A stretch of 64,000 nucleotides of DNA from Pedobacter montanisoli (GTDB lineage Bacteria; Bacteroidota; Bacteroidia; Sphingobacteriales; Sphingobacteriaceae), in the NCBI RefSeq assembly GCF_022809115.1, contig NZ_JALGBH010000002.1:871543-935542 (forward strand), given 5' to 3'. Position 1 is the first letter of the stretch, and each line of letters opens with the position of its first letter. Below, one piece after another: positions 1-8,583 of the stretch. The position numbers were made by a program, and so were the translations under genes. The notes beneath the pieces were generated by a model. That model was not told where the DNA came from and ran no database searches. It saw only the letters and a list, made by a program, of their open reading frames with translations.

Positions 1-727
1 CAAGATTGAATTCTGCATACCTGCTCCTGCGTAGGTATTGCCATTCTTTATGAGGTGCAGTATATTCTTTATCTCTGTTTCTGTCTATTAATTCGGTATA
101 AATAGGTAAGAAAGAGTTGCCTACTTCTATTGAAAAATCTAAGATCTGATCAAAATTAAGCCCGGTGTTATCAGGTCTTAAGCGATCATAAAATATGCCA
201 CCTACTCCCCTTGTTTCATCACGGTGTTTAATGAAAAAATAGTTATCGGCCTGGGTTTTAAATTTCTGGTAAAAATCGGGGCTAAACTTATCGCAAGCCT
301 GTTTTAATCTGTGGTGAAAGAAACGGGCATCTGTAGGGATTACATAATGCGGAGTTAAATCTATGCCACCACCAAACCAACGGGTTTGCTCATCCATTTC
401 AAAATACCGGATGTTCATATGGATAATAGGCACGAATGGATTTTCAGGGTGGATTACAATAGATACACCTGTGGCGAAGAACTCATCATTTTCTACTTTA
501 AATGCTTTCTTTACACTCTCCGGTAACTTGCCAAATACAGCAGAAAAATTTACACCTCCTTTTTCTATTACTGCACCGTGCTGTATTACCCGGGTTCTTC
601 CTCCGCCTCCGCCTTCTCTTTCCCAAAGTTCTTCTTCAAATTTAGATTTGCCATCAGCAAGCTCTAATCCTTCACAAATGCTATCCTGAATTTGTTTGTA
701 CGCGGCAGCTACTTTATCCTTAAACAT
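1..727 (-). CDS. hemF: Oxygen-dependent coproporphyrinogen III oxidase (3' part off window)
   Basis: The reverse strand encodes about 242 residues from an ATG at 725-727. The reading frame runs off the left edge, so the C-terminal fifth of a roughly 300-residue family is missing. The HemF signature is plain: a glycine-rich stretch (EREGGGGGRTRV), then IHMNIRYFE and RWFGGGIDLTP. The family converts coproporphyrinogen III to protoporphyrinogen IX with O2, in the cytoplasm, as part of heme synthesis. A TAACTTTG -7 element lies about 20 bases upstream of the start. No heme gene is visible next to it. The call is firm; only completeness is unknown. Confidence 0.95.
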   Translation of the reverse strand, partial: MFKDKVAAAYKQIQDSICEGLELADGKSKFEEELWEREGGGGGRTRVIQHGAVIEKGGVNFSAVFGKLPESVKKAFKVENDEFFATGVSIVIHPENPFVPIIHMNIRYFEMDEQTRWFGGGIDLTPHYVIPTDARFFHHRLKQACDKFSPDFYQKFKTQADNYFFIKHRDETRGVGGIFYDRLRPDNTGLNFDQILDFSIEVGNSFLPIYTELIDRNRDKEYTAPHKEWQYLRRSRYAEFNL

Positions 728-745
728 GACTATAAATTATGCTAT

Positions 746-753
746 CAAAGTTA
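746..753 (-). promoter_or_regulatory. -7 element TAACTTTG of hemF
   Basis: On the minus strand TAACTTTG matches the Bacteroidota primary-sigma -7 consensus TAnnTTTG and lies about 20 bases before the hemF ATG. I see no good TTG at the -33 distance, so this is a half-site call. Confidence 0.45.
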
Positions 754-814
754 CGCTAAATAAAAAGGGATCGGTTCTAATAAATATAGATAGTACATTG
801 ACTTGACATAAAGC

Positions 815-2038
815 CTATTCTTCGATATAATCAAGGTCTTTGAGAAAGGTTTCCTGTAATTGACTTACGGCAAATAAAGCTATTACAACGCAGATAAAGC
901 CTACAATTAATGCACTGTTTAAAATACCCACTTGATCTTTAAAGAATTGGAATGAAAGTGTAATGGCGATGAGCGAACCTCTTATAAAATTGGGTACGGT
1001 GGTGGTAACCGTTGCACGCAGATTGGTGCCAAACTGCTCTGAAGCTATGGTTACAAAGGTAGCCCAATAACCCGAAGCAAATCCCAGTAACAAGCTTAAT
1101 CCTATAAATTTTTCTGGCGTTAAACCATCAGAATTAAGGTATATGACAATTGAAATGGCTGTTAATGTTAAAAAGATATACATGACTTTTTTACGAGATT
1201 TTAGAATCTGCGCAATAAAAGCTGCCACAATATCGCCTATGGAAATACCGATGTAACAATACATGATCCCCTTGCCCGCATTTAAAACTCCGTTTGCGTT
1301 CATGGCTTTTCCAATCTCAGGCGAAAAAGTAATCAGCACACCTACTACAAACCATAAAGGCAGCCCAATTAAAATGCAGTAAAGGTATTTCTTGAAACGG
1401 GCACCATTGTTAAATAACATCCAGATGTTGCCTCTTTGTATATTATTTTCTTTTGCTTCTTTAAATAAACCTGATTCTACCAAGCCAACTCGCATCAACA
1501 ATAAAGCTAAGCCCATTCCTCCACCAATAAAATAGCTGGTTTGCCAGGTATATTTATCAGCGATTAATGCAGCCACTACTGCGCCCATTAAACCTACCGC
1601 TGCCACCACCATGGTACCATAGCCCCGGTATTTTTTACTCATGGTTTCGGTTACCAAAGTAATACCTGCTCCCAATTCGCCCGCAAGCCCTACTCCGGCT
1701 ATAAATCTGATAATGATATAACTGTTTACATCTGTAACGAAGCCGTTGGCTATATTGGCAAGTGAGTAAGTGATGATGGAGCCAAACAAAACACTCAATC
1801 GACCTTTTTTATCACCCAGTATGCCCCATAAAATACCGCCTAACAGCATACCGAACATTTGACTGTTGATAATGCTCGCACCTACTCTGAGCATATCTGC
1901 ATCGGGTACGTTTAAATCTTTAAGGCTCTTTACACGTACAACAGAAAACAATATAAGGTCGTAAATATCAACGAAATAGCCTAATGAAGCTACAATAATA
2001 ATTAAAGCAGTGTTTTTATTCGATTGAAGGGTTTTCAT
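815..2038 (-). CDS. MFS transporter
   Basis: This 407-residue polytopic protein has about 11-12 hydrophobic segments. The acidic first-helix motif VDIYDLIL lies at residues 23-30 and the MFS loop 2-3 signature GDKKGR at 75-80. That pattern fits the metabolite:H+ symporter branch (sugar and organic-acid carriers) of the major facilitator superfamily in the inner membrane. The substrate cannot be read from sequence. It sits downstream of lysA on the same strand, but a strong hairpin separates them, so co-transcription is doubtful. Confidence 0.85.
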   Translation of the reverse strand: MKTLQSNKNTALIIIVASLGYFVDIYDLILFSVVRVKSLKDLNVPDADMLRVGASIINSQMFGMLLGGILWGILGDKKGRLSVLFGSIITYSLANIANGFVTDVNSYIIIRFIAGVGLAGELGAGITLVTETMSKKYRGYGTMVVAAVGLMGAVVAALIADKYTWQTSYFIGGGMGLALLLMRVGLVESGLFKEAKENNIQRGNIWMLFNNGARFKKYLYCILIGLPLWFVVGVLITFSPEIGKAMNANGVLNAGKGIMYCYIGISIGDIVAAFIAQILKSRKKVMYIFLTLTAISIVIYLNSDGLTPEKFIGLSLLLGFASGYWATFVTIASEQFGTNLRATVTTTVPNFIRGSLIAITLSFQFFKDQVGILNSALIVGFICVVIALFAVSQLQETFLKDLDYIEE

Positions 2039-2071
2039 TTAGTTGGTTTGGTTGTTTTAGGTTTGTTTGCG

Positions 2072-2106
2072 CAACAAAAAAGCCATATTGCATGCATATG
2101 GCTTGT
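2072..2106 (-). terminator. Terminator after lysA
   Basis: AAGCCATAT (2080-2088) pairs with ATATGGCTT (2096-2104) around a 7-base loop. Read on the minus strand, the hairpin runs straight into a T-rich tract, as expected for intrinsic termination of lysA. Confidence 0.75.
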
Positions 2107-2146
2107 ATAAAGTTAAAAAAATGTTGATTTTATTATTTACATTTTT

Positions 2147-3304
2147 TTAAAAATCCTGAGCAGTATAAGATCTGATGTCTTCTCTAAGGTTGTAATGAGA
2201 AGCCATCACTTCGCCGTAAGCTCCCGTACTTCTGATGGCAAATACATCATTTCTATGGGTTTCTGGTAATAAAACTTCTTTGCCAAAGCAATCGGTACTT
2301 TCACATATAGGTCCTACTATATCATATTTAACTGTAGCTGGCTCCTGCTTTTTGCTCAAATTTTCAATCTGGTGATAAGCCTGGTACAAAGCCGGACGCA
2401 TAAGCTCAGTCATACCCGCATCTAAAACCACAAAGTTTTTCTTTTTACCATTTTTTACATACAAAACACGACTGATCAATGAAGCGCATTGGCCAACCAA
2501 TGCTCTGCCGAGTTCAAAATGTACTTCCTGGTATGGTTTAACATCTAAGAAATCATTGAAAATTTTGAAATAAGCTTCAAAATCGGGTATCTGCTGATCG
2601 GGCTTGTGGTAATCTATACCTAATCCCCCCCCTACATTTAATACACCTACTTTAAAGCCCTTATCTTCAAACCAGCTTGCAAATTCATTTACACGTACAC
2701 AAAGGTTTTTATATACGTCTAAATTGGTGATCTGCGAACCAATATGGAAATGAATGCCAATAAATTCAAGGTTAGCCGATTTTCTTAAGATTTCTGCACA
2801 GGCAAGCATATCCCACGAGTTAATCCCAAACTTGTTTTCATCCAAGCCAGTGGTGATATTGGCATGGGTATGCGCATCAACATTGGGGTTTATACGAATA
2901 GCTACTTTTGCTGTTTTTTGCTTTTGAGCTGCTAGCTCATTAATCACCTCTAGCTCTTGTAGTGATTCTACATTAAAACAAAATATATTGTGATCTAAAG
3001 CATAATTGATTTCTTTATCTGATTTACCTACGCCGGCAAAAACTACCTTATGATTTTCAAATCCTGATTCTATTGCTTTTCTTACTTCTCCGCCACTTAC
3101 ACAATCAGCACCTAATCCGGCTTGTCTGATTTCATTAATTACTTTATCATTAAAGTTGGCTTTCATGGCATAATGTACATGAAATTCATATTTATTGGCA
3201 GCATTTGTGCAGGTCTTGATGGTATTTTGCAACAATTCCAGATCGTAATAATAAAAAGGGGTTTCTAAATTCGAAAAATGTGCAATATCTTTATCGGAAA
3301 ACAT
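2147..3304 (-). CDS. lysA: Diaminopimelate decarboxylase
   Basis: A fold-III PLP decarboxylase that converts meso-diaminopimelate to lysine. I chose the ATG at 3302-3304 (385 residues, MFSDKDIAHF...) over the upstream ATG at 3343, because the extra 13 basic residues do not belong to the family. The PLP lysine lies in HYAMKAN (Lys48), followed by HFHIGSQI, NVGGGLGI, ELGRALVGQC and the substrate-binding motif ICESTDCFGKEV. A terminator follows. lysC lies nearby in the same orientation, with a small opposite-strand ORF between them, so two ends of the aspartate-lysine branch are close together. Confidence 0.96.
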   Translation of the reverse strand: MFSDKDIAHFSNLETPFYYYDLELLQNTIKTCTNAANKYEFHVHYAMKANFNDKVINEIRQAGLGADCVSGGEVRKAIESGFENHKVVFAGVGKSDKEINYALDHNIFCFNVESLQELEVINELAAQKQKTAKVAIRINPNVDAHTHANITTGLDENKFGINSWDMLACAEILRKSANLEFIGIHFHIGSQITNLDVYKNLCVRVNEFASWFEDKGFKVGVLNVGGGLGIDYHKPDQQIPDFEAYFKIFNDFLDVKPYQEVHFELGRALVGQCASLISRVLYVKNGKKKNFVVLDAGMTELMRPALYQAYHQIENLSKKQEPATVKYDIVGPICESTDCFGKEVLLPETHRNDVFAIRSTGAYGEVMASHYNLREDIRSYTAQDF

Positions 3305-3308
3305 AATC

Positions 3309-3482
3309 TTGAAAATTTTACTCATCCTTTTTCTCATCTTCATGGCTGTGGTTTACTTGGGCAACTATGTAGATTTAACCCGTGGTAACATTAGCAGAAA
3401 AGAGTTCGAAAGAAGAATTCGTTTGTCTATTTTACTTTTTTTAATTGTGTTGTTTATCTATTTTTTCCTGAGGAAGAGATAA
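3309..3482 (+). CDS. Small membrane protein candidate (57 aa), unknown function
   Basis: Starting at TTG 3309, or at ATG 3342 for a 46-residue version, this frame encodes a compact protein. It has a hydrophobic N-terminal segment (ILLILFLIFMAVVYL), a charged middle with SRKEFERR, a second hydrophobic segment (LSILLFLIVLFIYFFL) and a basic RKR tail. That is the layout of a two-helix hairpin membrane protein. It fills the gap between divergent lysA and convergent lysC, and its stop ends two bases before the lysC stop. There is no clear ribosome site, which is normal for Bacteroidota. I do not recognise the family. The strongly non-random hydropathy is the main support. Confidence 0.45.
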   Translation: MKILLILFLIFMAVVYLGNYVDLTRGNISRKEFERRIRLSILLFLIVLFIYFFLRKR

Positions 3483-3484
3483 AG

Positions 3485-4795
3485 TTAAAAAATTCGGTTA
3501 TGTAAACTTCTCAATACCTCTATTTTATCTTCGGTTCTTACCAGTAACGATATATTGTAATTACTACCGCCATAAGAAATCATCCGTACCGGAATATGTT
3601 TAATCGAATCTAAAACCTTGGCTGCATAACCATGTGTTTCGGCGTTAAAATCGCCTACAACACAAACTATGGTAAGATCTTTATCTATTTCTACAGACCC
3701 AAAGGCTTTAAGTTCGCTGGTAATTTCATCTAAATGATCTGTAACATCTATAGTTAAAGATACAGCAACCTCAGAGGTTGTGATCATGTCAATAGGTGTT
3801 TTATAACGTTCAAATATTTCAAATACTTTTCTTAAAAAACCATAAGCCAATAACATTCGGCTTGAATGGATTTTAATGGCAATGATACCGTCTTTAGCCG
3901 CAATAGATTTAATTTTACCGCTTTCGCTTTCGTTGCTGATCAAAGTACCAAAAGCTTCTGGTTCCATGGTATTTAATAAGCGTACAGGTATTTTGTATTT
4001 CTGTGCTGGGAATACAGACTGAGGGTGCAATATTTTAGCACCGAAATAAGCCAGCTCTGCAGCCTCATCAAATGAAAGCTGTGCAATAGGTTTGGTTCCT
4101 TTAACAATGCGTGGATCATTATTGTGCATACCGTCTATATCCGTCCAGATCTGTACTTCTTCAGCCAATATAGCTGCTCCTAATAAAGAAGCGGTATAAT
4201 CACTTCCTCCACGACGTAGGTTGTCAATCTCGCCAAAGCTGTTCCTGCAAATATATCCCTGTGTAATGAAAAGATTATTGTTAGGATGTGCTTCAAGTAA
4301 AGGTGTTAAATGTATTGTGGTATAAGAAATAACAGGTTCATTATCCTCATCTATTTTCATGAAATCTAAAGCTGGTAATAATACAGAAGGTATATTGATA
4401 GATTTTAAATATACATGATATAAAGTAGTTGATAAAAGTTCTCCCTGTGCCAAAACAACTTTCTCTTCAATAGAAGTAAAGAGGTTATTTGCTAAATCAA
4501 GCAGGAAATTAAAATGGTAATCGACTACTTCTTGTCCTTGCTCTCTAAAATCACCTTCTGGCAACAGTTCAATTACAAATTCGTTGTACTTCTTGTACAA
4601 ATGGTTAATAAGATCAATACCCTTCTTCTTATCTTCCTTTAGTAACGCAGTAGAAATTTCAACCAAACTGTTCGTTGTTCCAGATACAGCTGATAATACA
4701 ACAATTTGACGCTCGTTTGTGTTTATAATATCGAGCAGTTTTTGCATGCGCTCGGGGCTACCAACCGAGGTGCCTCCAAATTTTAATATTTTCAT
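3485..4795 (-). CDS. lysC: Aspartate kinase (monofunctional)
   Basis: This 436-residue enzyme phosphorylates aspartate, the committed step to lysine, methionine, threonine and isoleucine. The N-terminal kinase domain opens with KFGGTSVGS (residues 5-13), has RRGGSDYTASLLGA, and shows the aspartate-site motif TDIDGMHNNDPR. The last ~130 residues form a tandem ACT region that in this family binds lysine or another end product for feedback. There is no fused homoserine dehydrogenase; a separate one lies at 14641. It is divergent from the phosphoglucomutase gene, with about 170 bases between them. Confidence 0.96.
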   Translation of the reverse strand: MKILKFGGTSVGSPERMQKLLDIINTNERQIVVLSAVSGTTNSLVEISTALLKEDKKKGIDLINHLYKKYNEFVIELLPEGDFREQGQEVVDYHFNFLLDLANNLFTSIEEKVVLAQGELLSTTLYHVYLKSINIPSVLLPALDFMKIDEDNEPVISYTTIHLTPLLEAHPNNNLFITQGYICRNSFGEIDNLRRGGSDYTASLLGAAILAEEVQIWTDIDGMHNNDPRIVKGTKPIAQLSFDEAAELAYFGAKILHPQSVFPAQKYKIPVRLLNTMEPEAFGTLISNESESGKIKSIAAKDGIIAIKIHSSRMLLAYGFLRKVFEIFERYKTPIDMITTSEVAVSLTIDVTDHLDEITSELKAFGSVEIDKDLTIVCVVGDFNAETHGYAAKVLDSIKHIPVRMISYGGSNYNISLLVRTEDKIEVLRSLHNRIF

Positions 4796-4969
4796 TTTTA
4801 AAGTAAAGAATGGGTATTTTTATTAATATTGTAATCGGGGCGTGAAATTAAGTAAAAGCCTGCTAAAATCATCAGAATTAGCAAAATAAAGTATGGCCTG
4901 CATACTTATATATTATTTCAAACCGATTAAAATTTGTTGTTAAACTGATTTTGTGTAAAAAGATATCAA

Positions 4970-6703
4970 ATGCAATTAGATCAATCTACTGAAACAAGGA
5001 TAAATCAATGGTTAAACGGTAACTATGATTTAGACACCAAAAACCAAATAAAATCATTACTGGAAAAGAACGAAAACACTGAACTTACAGATGCTTTTTA
5101 TAAAGATCTGGAGTTTGGTACGGGAGGATTGCGGGGCGTTATGGGCGTAGGCTCTAACCGCATTAATAAATATACCATAGGTACAGCAACCCAGGGCTTA
5201 TCTAATTATTTATTGAAAAAATATCCTGAACAAAAAATCAGCGTAGCCATTTCTCATGATAGCAGAAACAATTCTGATTATTTTGCACAGATTACTGCCG
5301 ATGTATTTTCTGCAAATGGTATAGAAGTACATTTCTTTACGGCTTTAAGACCTACTCCCCTGTTGTCTTTTACTATAAGACAGCTTGGATGTAAAAGTGG
5401 TGTGATGTTAACCGCATCTCACAATCCCAAAGAATATAACGGTTACAAAGCTTATGGCGAAGATGGTGGACAGTTTACTTCTCCTGATGATAAGCTTGTG
5501 ATGGCCGAAGTAGCTGCCATTAAATCTATTGACGAGGTAAAGTTTGACAGAAATGATGCTAACATCAAATTTATAAACGAAGAAATGGATAATTTGTATA
5601 TCGATAAGATTACCAAGTTATCTGTTTCACAAGATGCCATTAAACGTCAGAAAGACCTGAAAATAGTTTATTCACCTATTCACGGAACAGGGATTACTTT
5701 AGTACCTAAAGCTTTGCAAAGCTTTGGCTTTACCAATGTGAACATTGTGGAAGAACAAAGTAAACCTGATGGTGATTTCCCTACAGTAATTTACCCTAAC
5801 CCTGAAGAAAAAGAAGCCATGACTTTAGCTATGAATAAAGCTAAAGCAATAGATGCCGATCTAGTATTGGCTACCGATCCGGATGCTGACCGTGTGGGTA
5901 TAGCTGTTAAAAATAATAAAGGCGAGTTTGTTTTACTGAATGGTAATCAGACTGGAAGCTTGCTGATCAATTATATACTTACTGCATGGCAGGAAAAAGG
6001 AAAACTGACGGGTAACGAATATGTGATTTCTACCGTAGTAACCACAGGATTGATTGAGGCTATTTGTAAGAAAAAAGGTGTAGAATACTTCAGTACCTTA
6101 ACTGGTTTTAAATGGATTGGTAGCTTAATGACCAGTCTTGAAGGCAAAAAGAAATTTATCGCTGGCGGCGAGGAAAGTTACGGCTATCTTATCGGTGATT
6201 TGGTGAGAGATAAAGACGCAATTGTTTCTTGTGCGTTTATAGCCGAAATGACTGCTTTTTATGCAGATAAAGGCAGTAGTTTATACCAAGCTATGATCAA
6301 TATGTACCTAGAATATGGTATGTATAAAGAAGATCTAGTTTCTATTACCAGAAAAGGAAAATCGGGTGCTGAAGAGATCAAAGCAATGATGAATAAATTT
6401 AGAGAACATACTCCTTTAAGTCTTGGAGGTTCTAAAGTGATCAAGCTTAAAGACTACGAACTGGATAAAGAAACAGATTTAGTAAACGGACAGATAAATA
6501 GCTTAGGTTTTCCTAAATCGGATGTTTTACAATTTATAACCGAAGATGGTTACGTAGTATCTGCAAGACCAAGTGGTACAGAACCAAAAATAAAATTCTA
6601 TTGCAGTGTTCAGGCTCCTTTAAATAAAGCAGAAGATTTTGAAGCTACTGAAGCTGGATTGAACAATACCATTAAACATATTATGACCGATCTTCAGGCT
6701 TAA
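4970..6703 (+). CDS. pgm: Phospho-sugar mutase (phosphoglucomutase/phosphomannomutase)
   Basis: A 577-residue alpha-D-phosphohexomutase with all four family landmarks: the catalytic phosphoserine loop TASHNPKEYNGYK (Ser150), the Mg2+ loop DPDADR (303-308), the sugar-specificity loop GGEESYGY, and the phosphate-binding RPSGTEPKIKFY near the C-terminus. The length and the GGLRGVMGVG start match the bacterial PGM/PMM group that interconverts hexose 1- and 6-phosphates for glycogen and surface sugars. It is transcribed alone and ends in a clear terminator. Whether glucose or mannose phosphate is preferred cannot be read from sequence. Confidence 0.93.
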   Translation: MQLDQSTETRINQWLNGNYDLDTKNQIKSLLEKNENTELTDAFYKDLEFGTGGLRGVMGVGSNRINKYTIGTATQGLSNYLLKKYPEQKISVAISHDSRNNSDYFAQITADVFSANGIEVHFFTALRPTPLLSFTIRQLGCKSGVMLTASHNPKEYNGYKAYGEDGGQFTSPDDKLVMAEVAAIKSIDEVKFDRNDANIKFINEEMDNLYIDKITKLSVSQDAIKRQKDLKIVYSPIHGTGITLVPKALQSFGFTNVNIVEEQSKPDGDFPTVIYPNPEEKEAMTLAMNKAKAIDADLVLATDPDADRVGIAVKNNKGEFVLLNGNQTGSLLINYILTAWQEKGKLTGNEYVISTVVTTGLIEAICKKKGVEYFSTLTGFKWIGSLMTSLEGKKKFIAGGEESYGYLIGDLVRDKDAIVSCAFIAEMTAFYADKGSSLYQAMINMYLEYGMYKEDLVSITRKGKSGAEEIKAMMNKFREHTPLSLGGSKVIKLKDYELDKETDLVNGQINSLGFPKSDVLQFITEDGYVVSARPSGTEPKIKFYCSVQAPLNKAEDFEATEAGLNNTIKHIMTDLQA

Positions 6704-6727
6704 TAGGTTTAAAGTTGTCTATAAACT

Positions 6728-6763
6728 AAAAAAGACCCTGAGCTTGTTTCAGGGTCTTTTTTA
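6728..6763 (+). terminator. Terminator after phosphoglucomutase gene
   Basis: AAAAGACCCTGA (6730-6741) pairs with TCAGGGTCTTTT (6749-6760) around a 7-base loop, and the stem ends in a T run. It could work in both directions. Confidence 0.85.
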
Positions 6764-7160
6764 TGAGATGCTGAAAAAAGTTCAGCATGACGGAAGAGTG
6801 GTTTAATTTGAAGTGTCGTGGTTCAGCATGACAATAACATTATCGTCACTCTGAATTTATTTCAGAGTCTATCCCTGCAGGTTAGATGCTGAAACAGCTT
6901 GTCCCGAATTCAATCGGGAAGTTCAGCATGACGGTGACGAAAGAGATGAAAGTATGATGTAAAGAAATTATAAATTGTGTCAGGCTGAGCTTGTCGAAGT
7001 CAAACTTTGCAGGAACATTCATATTTCTGAAAGCTCAATGTAACAGCAGCGATTCGATAATTAGATGCTGAAACAGCTTGTCGCGAATTATCGGGAAGTT
7101 CAGCATGAAGGATCACTATTTTTCATCACCCCGAACTCGTTCCGGAGTCTACTCTATAAG
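6764..7160. repeat. Cluster of dispersed palindromic intergenic repeats
   Basis: This gap has no gene. It is filled by related palindromic units with the ends ATGCTGAA and TTCAGCAT. A short unit spans 6768-6788, and nearly full ~50-base units lie at 6882-6933 and 7061-7111. The longer units hold an inner CCCGA/TCGGG pair. Looser relatives are at 6845-6872 (CTCTGAA/TTCAGAG) and 6977-7000, where the text GCTGAGCTTGTCGAAG occurs. The same family recurs at 45445-45675. Such REP-like sequences are common between genes in Sphingobacteriaceae. No transposase is adjacent. Confidence 0.75.
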
Positions 7161-7183
7161 TTATCGGAGCGAAGGAAATAATA

Positions 7184-7909
7184 TTACAGTTCGGTAATTA
7201 ACTTTAAGAACAAATCCTTGGCCTTAAGCTTTTCTTCGCTAAGCGTAAAATCGAGTTTATGCATCAAATAATCATGCAGATCTATACCCTTCTCAATGGG
7301 TAATTCACTAATCAGTTTTTCTCTGTGATTCAATCCCATGAGTAATGCCTTATCAAATTCTTTAACAAAACTTTCAGGAATCTGCTTGTTGGCCACCCAA
7401 GCCGCATACATAAAAGGTAAACCAGTAAAGTTCATCCATTCTTTGCCCATATCATAAGCAAAGGGATATGTAGTCTTTTTGCCAAAAGTTCTGTCGCCAA
7501 TCAATACCAAAGCATCCGTATCTGCATTGGCATCTGTGGTAAACTCCACTTCTTTTTTAAAATGAAATTTCAATAAAACTTTTGCCAGGTTATTAGATGT
7601 TCTTGATTGCGGATCAAGTTTAACCGTACGTACTTCTTCTATCGGTAAATTTGAAAAGATGAATACAGAATCTACTGCTCCTACAGAACCAATGCAATAA
7701 GAACCAATGATATTTGCATTGGGTACAAATGGAATAGCAGCAACAGGTATTAATCCAATATCTACTTTATTATCAATAAGTTTTGCTGCACAATCTGAAG
7801 GAATATCTAAGCTTAAATCTATTTCGTTGATCAGTTCTGAATGCTGTAGGCCATATACAAATGGTTTACTATTGGTATAAGAAACTGATGATATTTTTAT
7901 TTTATTCAC
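7184..7909 (-). CDS. mqnA: Chorismate dehydratase of the futalosine pathway
   Basis: A 241-residue MqnA-type protein with a periplasmic-binding-protein-like fold and no signal peptide. It starts ISSVSYTNSKPFVYG and carries the family stretch VDIGLIPVAAIPF. MqnA removes water from chorismate to make 3-[(1-carboxyvinyl)oxy]benzoate, the first step of futalosine-dependent menaquinone synthesis. It overlaps the upstream phosphatase gene by 8 bases. The next enzyme, mqnE, is one gene further upstream, so the three probably form one transcript. Confidence 0.92.
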   Translation of the reverse strand: MNKIKISSVSYTNSKPFVYGLQHSELINEIDLSLDIPSDCAAKLIDNKVDIGLIPVAAIPFVPNANIIGSYCIGSVGAVDSVFIFSNLPIEEVRTVKLDPQSRTSNNLAKVLLKFHFKKEVEFTTDANADTDALVLIGDRTFGKKTTYPFAYDMGKEWMNFTGLPFMYAAWVANKQIPESFVKEFDKALLMGLNHREKLISELPIEKGIDLHDYLMHKLDFTLSEEKLKAKDLFLKLITEL

Positions 7910-8528
7910 GTATTTGACTAATTAAATGTTCGGTATTATTAAAATCGACAAGCGTAAATTGGCCATTTTCTGAAAGTTCGAGCCTATAAAGTGTCGTATT
8001 CTGATGAGGAAAATCGGCCATTTCTGCCAGAGGTTTATTGAGCAGGTAACACAAAAGGATACGCATTAACCTCCCATGTATACACATTAAAATGCATTTT
8101 TCTTCAGGATGACTTTTTATTTCTTCTATTGCAGGCTTTAAACGAAGCAACACCTCATTAGGGCTTTCTCCACCAGCAAATTTTGCATCGTAATTAGCAG
8201 ATTGCCATTCTTCAGCTATTTTTTTAAATACTACAATAGATTCCGGAGTGCTCGGTTTGCCTTCCCACTCTCCCCATCCTAATTCATCTAAACCACTTAA
8301 TTGTTGCCATGGAATACCCATATCTATAAATTGCTTTACAGTTTGGTGGGTTCTTTTTAATGAGGAAGTATAAATTTTATCGAAAGGAATAGATTTATAC
8401 TGGTTAAAGAATGCAGCGGCCTGCAATCTTCCTGTTTCATTCAAATCAGAATTTATGCCACGTCCTTGTATAATTCCCTGCTTGTTCAGATCGGTTTCAC
8501 CATGACGGATAATATAAAGTTCTTTCAT
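7902..8528 (-). CDS. Histidine phosphatase family protein
   Basis: A 208-residue phosphoglycerate-mutase-like phosphatase. The catalytic RHG motif is at residues 8-10 (IIRHGETDLNK) and the second histidine lies in CIHGRLMRIL. The SDLNETG stretch and the GEWEGK loop are typical of cobC/GpmB-like phosphatases, whose substrates differ widely. It sits between mqnE and mqnA with an 8-base overlap to mqnA, so a role near menaquinone synthesis is possible but is only inferred from position. Confidence 0.88.
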   Translation of the reverse strand: MKELYIIRHGETDLNKQGIIQGRGINSDLNETGRLQAAAFFNQYKSIPFDKIYTSSLKRTHQTVKQFIDMGIPWQQLSGLDELGWGEWEGKPSTPESIVVFKKIAEEWQSANYDAKFAGGESPNEVLLRLKPAIEEIKSHPEEKCILMCIHGRLMRILLCYLLNKPLAEMADFPHQNTTLYRLELSENGQFTLVDFNNTEHLISQIRE

Positions 8529-8583
8529 TTAAGAAGATAGAATTGCTAATTGAATACCAATAAGTTTTGTCGAAAAACAGCGA

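Noticed and set aside
363..689. Plus-strand frame of 108 codons inside the left-edge gene
   Set aside because: It is antisense to the clear HemF reading frame and has no family features.
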